From an uncultured Flavobacteriales bacterium (GTDB taxonomy: Bacteria > Bacteroidota > Bacteroidia > Flavobacteriales > Crocinitomicaceae), in contig CAMLET010000123.1 of assembly GCA_946479125.1 (NCBI GenBank), forward strand, positions 1-8,111: a DNA stretch of 8,111 nt, in the 5' to 3' direction. The number at the start of each line of letters is the position of its first letter. Within the stretch, counting starts at the first letter, position 1. Below, piece after piece: positions 6,243 to 8,111 of this stretch. The notes under the pieces were generated by a model. That model had not been told where the DNA came from and made no database searches. It saw only the letters and a list, made by a program, of their open reading frames with translations. A program made the position numbers and the translations under genes.

Positions 6243-7955
6243 ATGCAGATTCTGCTTACCAATTCGGCTGAAGTTTACGAGCAAAGCAACACAGATAAAT
6301 TTTTGACCGACGGTTTTGTTATCGTAAGATCAAGCATTTTTGACGAAAAGCAGATCGCCGTGTTTAATGCAAAGTTAAACGGAGCGGAAAACGAGGCATC
6401 ACGAATGATGATTCAGGAATTGGAAACTGTTTCTACTGACTTTCCTGATTTCAAAGCATCCATTTTTTTAGAAACCAGAAAGTCTAATTACGACAAAGCG
6501 TACGCTTTACTTTATGCCAATTTCAAAGAATACATTACCCGGAAATATTTAATTGAATTATTGGTTGACCACCTGCTTCAGGTTCTTCAAACTCCTGTAA
6601 GTTTCAGATTCAATTTTGACGCAGCATATCAATCAATTCTCTATTCTGAAAAATTAAGAAAGATTGGTGAGATTGAAATTAGACCCGCTGAAAATCCAGC
6701 GAGCAAACGTTTACTAAAGAATCTGTTTTACACTTGGAGTCGATTTAAACGAAGAAAAAAGCAGCCAAACAAACCAGGTAAAACTCGAATTGGACTTTTC
6801 ATTTTTGATACGGCAAACGATATTGAACTCTTTCGAACATTTTTTGAGCTTGTAAAAAACGACAGGACGGTTCACCTCGATATTATCCAAATTGAAAGCG
6901 GAATCAGCCCTGAATTTGCTGCATCAGCTTTACCCTATGCATGCGAGAATATCCATGTGTATAAATTACAGGACTTCAGAGCTCCGTTGATTGGAGGATA
7001 TAATGATTTCAACAAAAAACTAAGTAAACACTTTCCGCAATATACTCATTTCGCCAGCGCTCGTCACCAGTTGAGTTCTGAAACGTATACGTCATTCATC
7101 AATGCAGCGCTTTCAGAATTGAAGCCTCAGGTTGTTCTATATGACAATACTGGTGAAGTTGGTCGACAACTAACGGACACCGCGCGATATCACAGGATTA
7201 AAAGTGCCAATGTAGAATACGGTTTGTTCAGTAACGATTTCATTCACATGGCTTCAAACATTAAATACGATGTTCGGTTCTGTCTTGGTGAGGAATCCAT
7301 TTCTATTTGGAAGGACAAGAAGGATCCAACGAAGAAACATGTTCCGGTTGGTTTTCTGAAATTAGACCACAGTAAACCAATAAATGCAGGTAATATTTCT
7401 GAATTCGAAAATCATGACTTCAACAAGACCATCTTTTTTGCAAGCACATGGTCGGGAACAAACAGTCTTTACAATTTGGAAAAAACAACCATTGTAAAAG
7501 AACTTATTGAGCTATGCGATAAGAATAATTGGGGTTTGATCATAAAAAAACATCCTGCTGAAACCGATACACTGATCGATCAAATTGAAGCTGTAAAACA
7601 ATCAAATGTGTTTTTATACCAGCATCATGAAGCACAACTTTTTGAAATTTTAGAAAAGTGTGACATCGTTTGTACGCAGAACTCAAGCATCACAGCAGAA
7701 GCATTATTGCATCACAAACCAACCATATTCTACAATAAATCTACTCAAGCTGGCTTAGCCGAATTAATACCTATGAGCAAAGAACCTTTTGTTTATTTTG
7801 CGAGTAATGTGGATCAGTTTGAAGAAATTATAAGCAACAAAATACCTTCTCTTTCTTCCGAGGTTTACGAAAACACTTTATCTAAATATTTGTACAAAAC
7901 AGATCAAAAGGCTAGTTTTCGGGTTCTGGAAGAATTAAAACAATTGTGTAAATGA
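6243..7955 (+). CDS. Two-part protein: PhyH-like N-terminal remnant plus GT-B-like glycosyltransferase
   Basis: I do not recognise a named family for the whole 570-residue protein. Residues about 180-570 look like a GT-B-type transferase, with distant resemblance to CDP-glycerol glycerophosphotransferases and capsule transferases. TRIGLFIFDT (181-190) opens a first Rossmann-like half. PQVVLYDNTGE (295-305) ends a strand. TIFFASTWSG (396-405) opens the second half. WGLIIKKHPAE (430-440) and TQNSSITAEALLHHKPTIFY (478-497) form the likely donor-binding region. The KHP and NSS elements recall the HP and SS motifs of bacterial sialyl- and Kdo-type transferases, so a CMP-nonulosonate donor is plausible. 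Residues about 15-135 resemble the start of the PhyH-like protein just upstream but lack an HxD iron motif. A basic linker (KRRKKQPNKPGK, 169-180) joins the parts. No signal peptide or membrane segment is seen. The start lies one base after the upstream stop. The transferase role is fairly likely; donor and acceptor are unknown. Confidence 0.65.
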   Translation: MQILLTNSAEVYEQSNTDKFLTDGFVIVRSSIFDEKQIAVFNAKLNGAENEASRMMIQELETVSTDFPDFKASIFLETRKSNYDKAYALLYANFKEYITRKYLIELLVDHLLQVLQTPVSFRFNFDAAYQSILYSEKLRKIGEIEIRPAENPASKRLLKNLFYTWSRFKRRKKQPNKPGKTRIGLFIFDTANDIELFRTFFELVKNDRTVHLDIIQIESGISPEFAASALPYACENIHVYKLQDFRAPLIGGYNDFNKKLSKHFPQYTHFASARHQLSSETYTSFINAALSELKPQVVLYDNTGEVGRQLTDTARYHRIKSANVEYGLFSNDFIHMASNIKYDVRFCLGEESISIWKDKKDPTKKHVPVGFLKLDHSKPINAGNISEFENHDFNKTIFFASTWSGTNSLYNLEKTTIVKELIELCDKNNWGLIIKKHPAETDTLIDQIEAVKQSNVFLYQHHEAQLFEILEKCDIVCTQNSSITAEALLHHKPTIFYNKSTQAGLAELIPMSKEPFVYFASNVDQFEEIISNKIPSLSSEVYENTLSKYLYKTDQKASFRVLEELKQLCK

Positions 7956-8111
7956 CGTGCAGGATTTGCGGAAATAGTGAAACAACAGATTTTCAGGCCA
8001 AAGAAATGGTTCTGGGTACAAGAACGTCGTTTGAATACGCCAGATGTTCTTCGTGTTCTACGATTCAAATCGCTGAAATCCCCTCTAATTTGGGAGATTA
8101 TTACCCGCAGA
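7952..8111 (+). CDS. Zinc-ribbon methyltransferase-like protein, 5' part (3' end outside the window)
   Basis: The first 53 codons of a new gene are visible and stay open to the window edge. The product starts MTCRICGN and carries Cys3/Cys6 and Cys32/Cys35 (RCSSC), then a segment ending GDYYPQ. This is the layout of the N-terminal zinc-binding module that precedes a class I SAM methyltransferase, as in the protein encoded at 4395-5399. The catalytic domain itself is not in the window, so the methyltransferase call rests on the N-terminal pattern alone. The ATG overlaps the previous stop in an ATGA junction, as at the oxygenase start, which supports this short frame as a real gene. The sequence differs from the first zinc-ribbon protein well beyond the cysteines, so it is not a recent duplicate. 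Confidence 0.7.
   Translation, partial: MTCRICGNSETTDFQAKEMVLGTRTSFEYARCSSCSTIQIAEIPSNLGDYYPQ

Overview
The window looks like part of a surface-polysaccharide or glycan biosynthesis locus from a member of the Bacteroidota. The organism assignment is an inference. It rests on the AT-rich, A-rich coding style, the near absence of Shine-Dalgarno sequences before the starts, and the very tight head-to-tail packing of genes. No rRNA, tRNA, mobile element or CRISPR array is visible.

Layout: every gene is on the + strand. Positions 1-786 hold the 3' part of an integral membrane acyltransferase (acyltransferase 3 family) whose start lies outside the window. After a 29-base gap, seven genes follow with junctions between an 11-base overlap and a 2-base gap, which indicates one operon. 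In order they are: a PseI/NeuB-type nonulosonic acid synthase (816-1832); a HisH-like glutaminase (1834-2451); a HisF-like partner (2454-3239); a PseA/WbpG-type N-acetyl sugar amidotransferase (3229-4395); a zinc-ribbon SAM methyltransferase (4395-5399); a phytanoyl-CoA-dioxygenase-like Fe(II)/2-oxoglutarate oxygenase (5396-6241); and a 570-residue protein with a GT-B-like glycosyltransferase C-terminal part (6243-7955). The 5' end of a second zinc-ribbon methyltransferase (7952-8111) runs off the window.

How the genes may work together: the PseI-like enzyme would condense a 2,4-diacetamido hexose with phosphoenolpyruvate to make a pseudaminic-acid-type nine-carbon sugar. The HisH/HisF/PseA trio would convert an N-acetyl group into an acetamidino (amidine) group, with HisH releasing ammonia from glutamine and PseA activating the acetamido group with ATP. 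The HisF homologue has Tyr where histidine-pathway HisF has its catalytic Asp11, so a role in histidine synthesis is unlikely. The two methyltransferases and the oxygenase are candidate tailoring enzymes for the same sugar or glycan. The 570-residue protein carries HP-like and SS-like motifs reminiscent of glycosyltransferases that use CMP-sugars, so it is a candidate transferase. Its N-terminal 130 or so residues resemble the start of the neighbouring oxygenase but stop before the metal-binding motif, which suggests an unusual fusion.

The most interesting points are the combination of amidine-forming, methylating and oxidising genes in one translationally coupled nonulosonate operon, and the odd two-part protein at 6243-7955. 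The earlier steps of the nonulosonate pathway (PseB, C, H, G and the CMP-transferase PseF) are not in the window and would be expected nearby or elsewhere.
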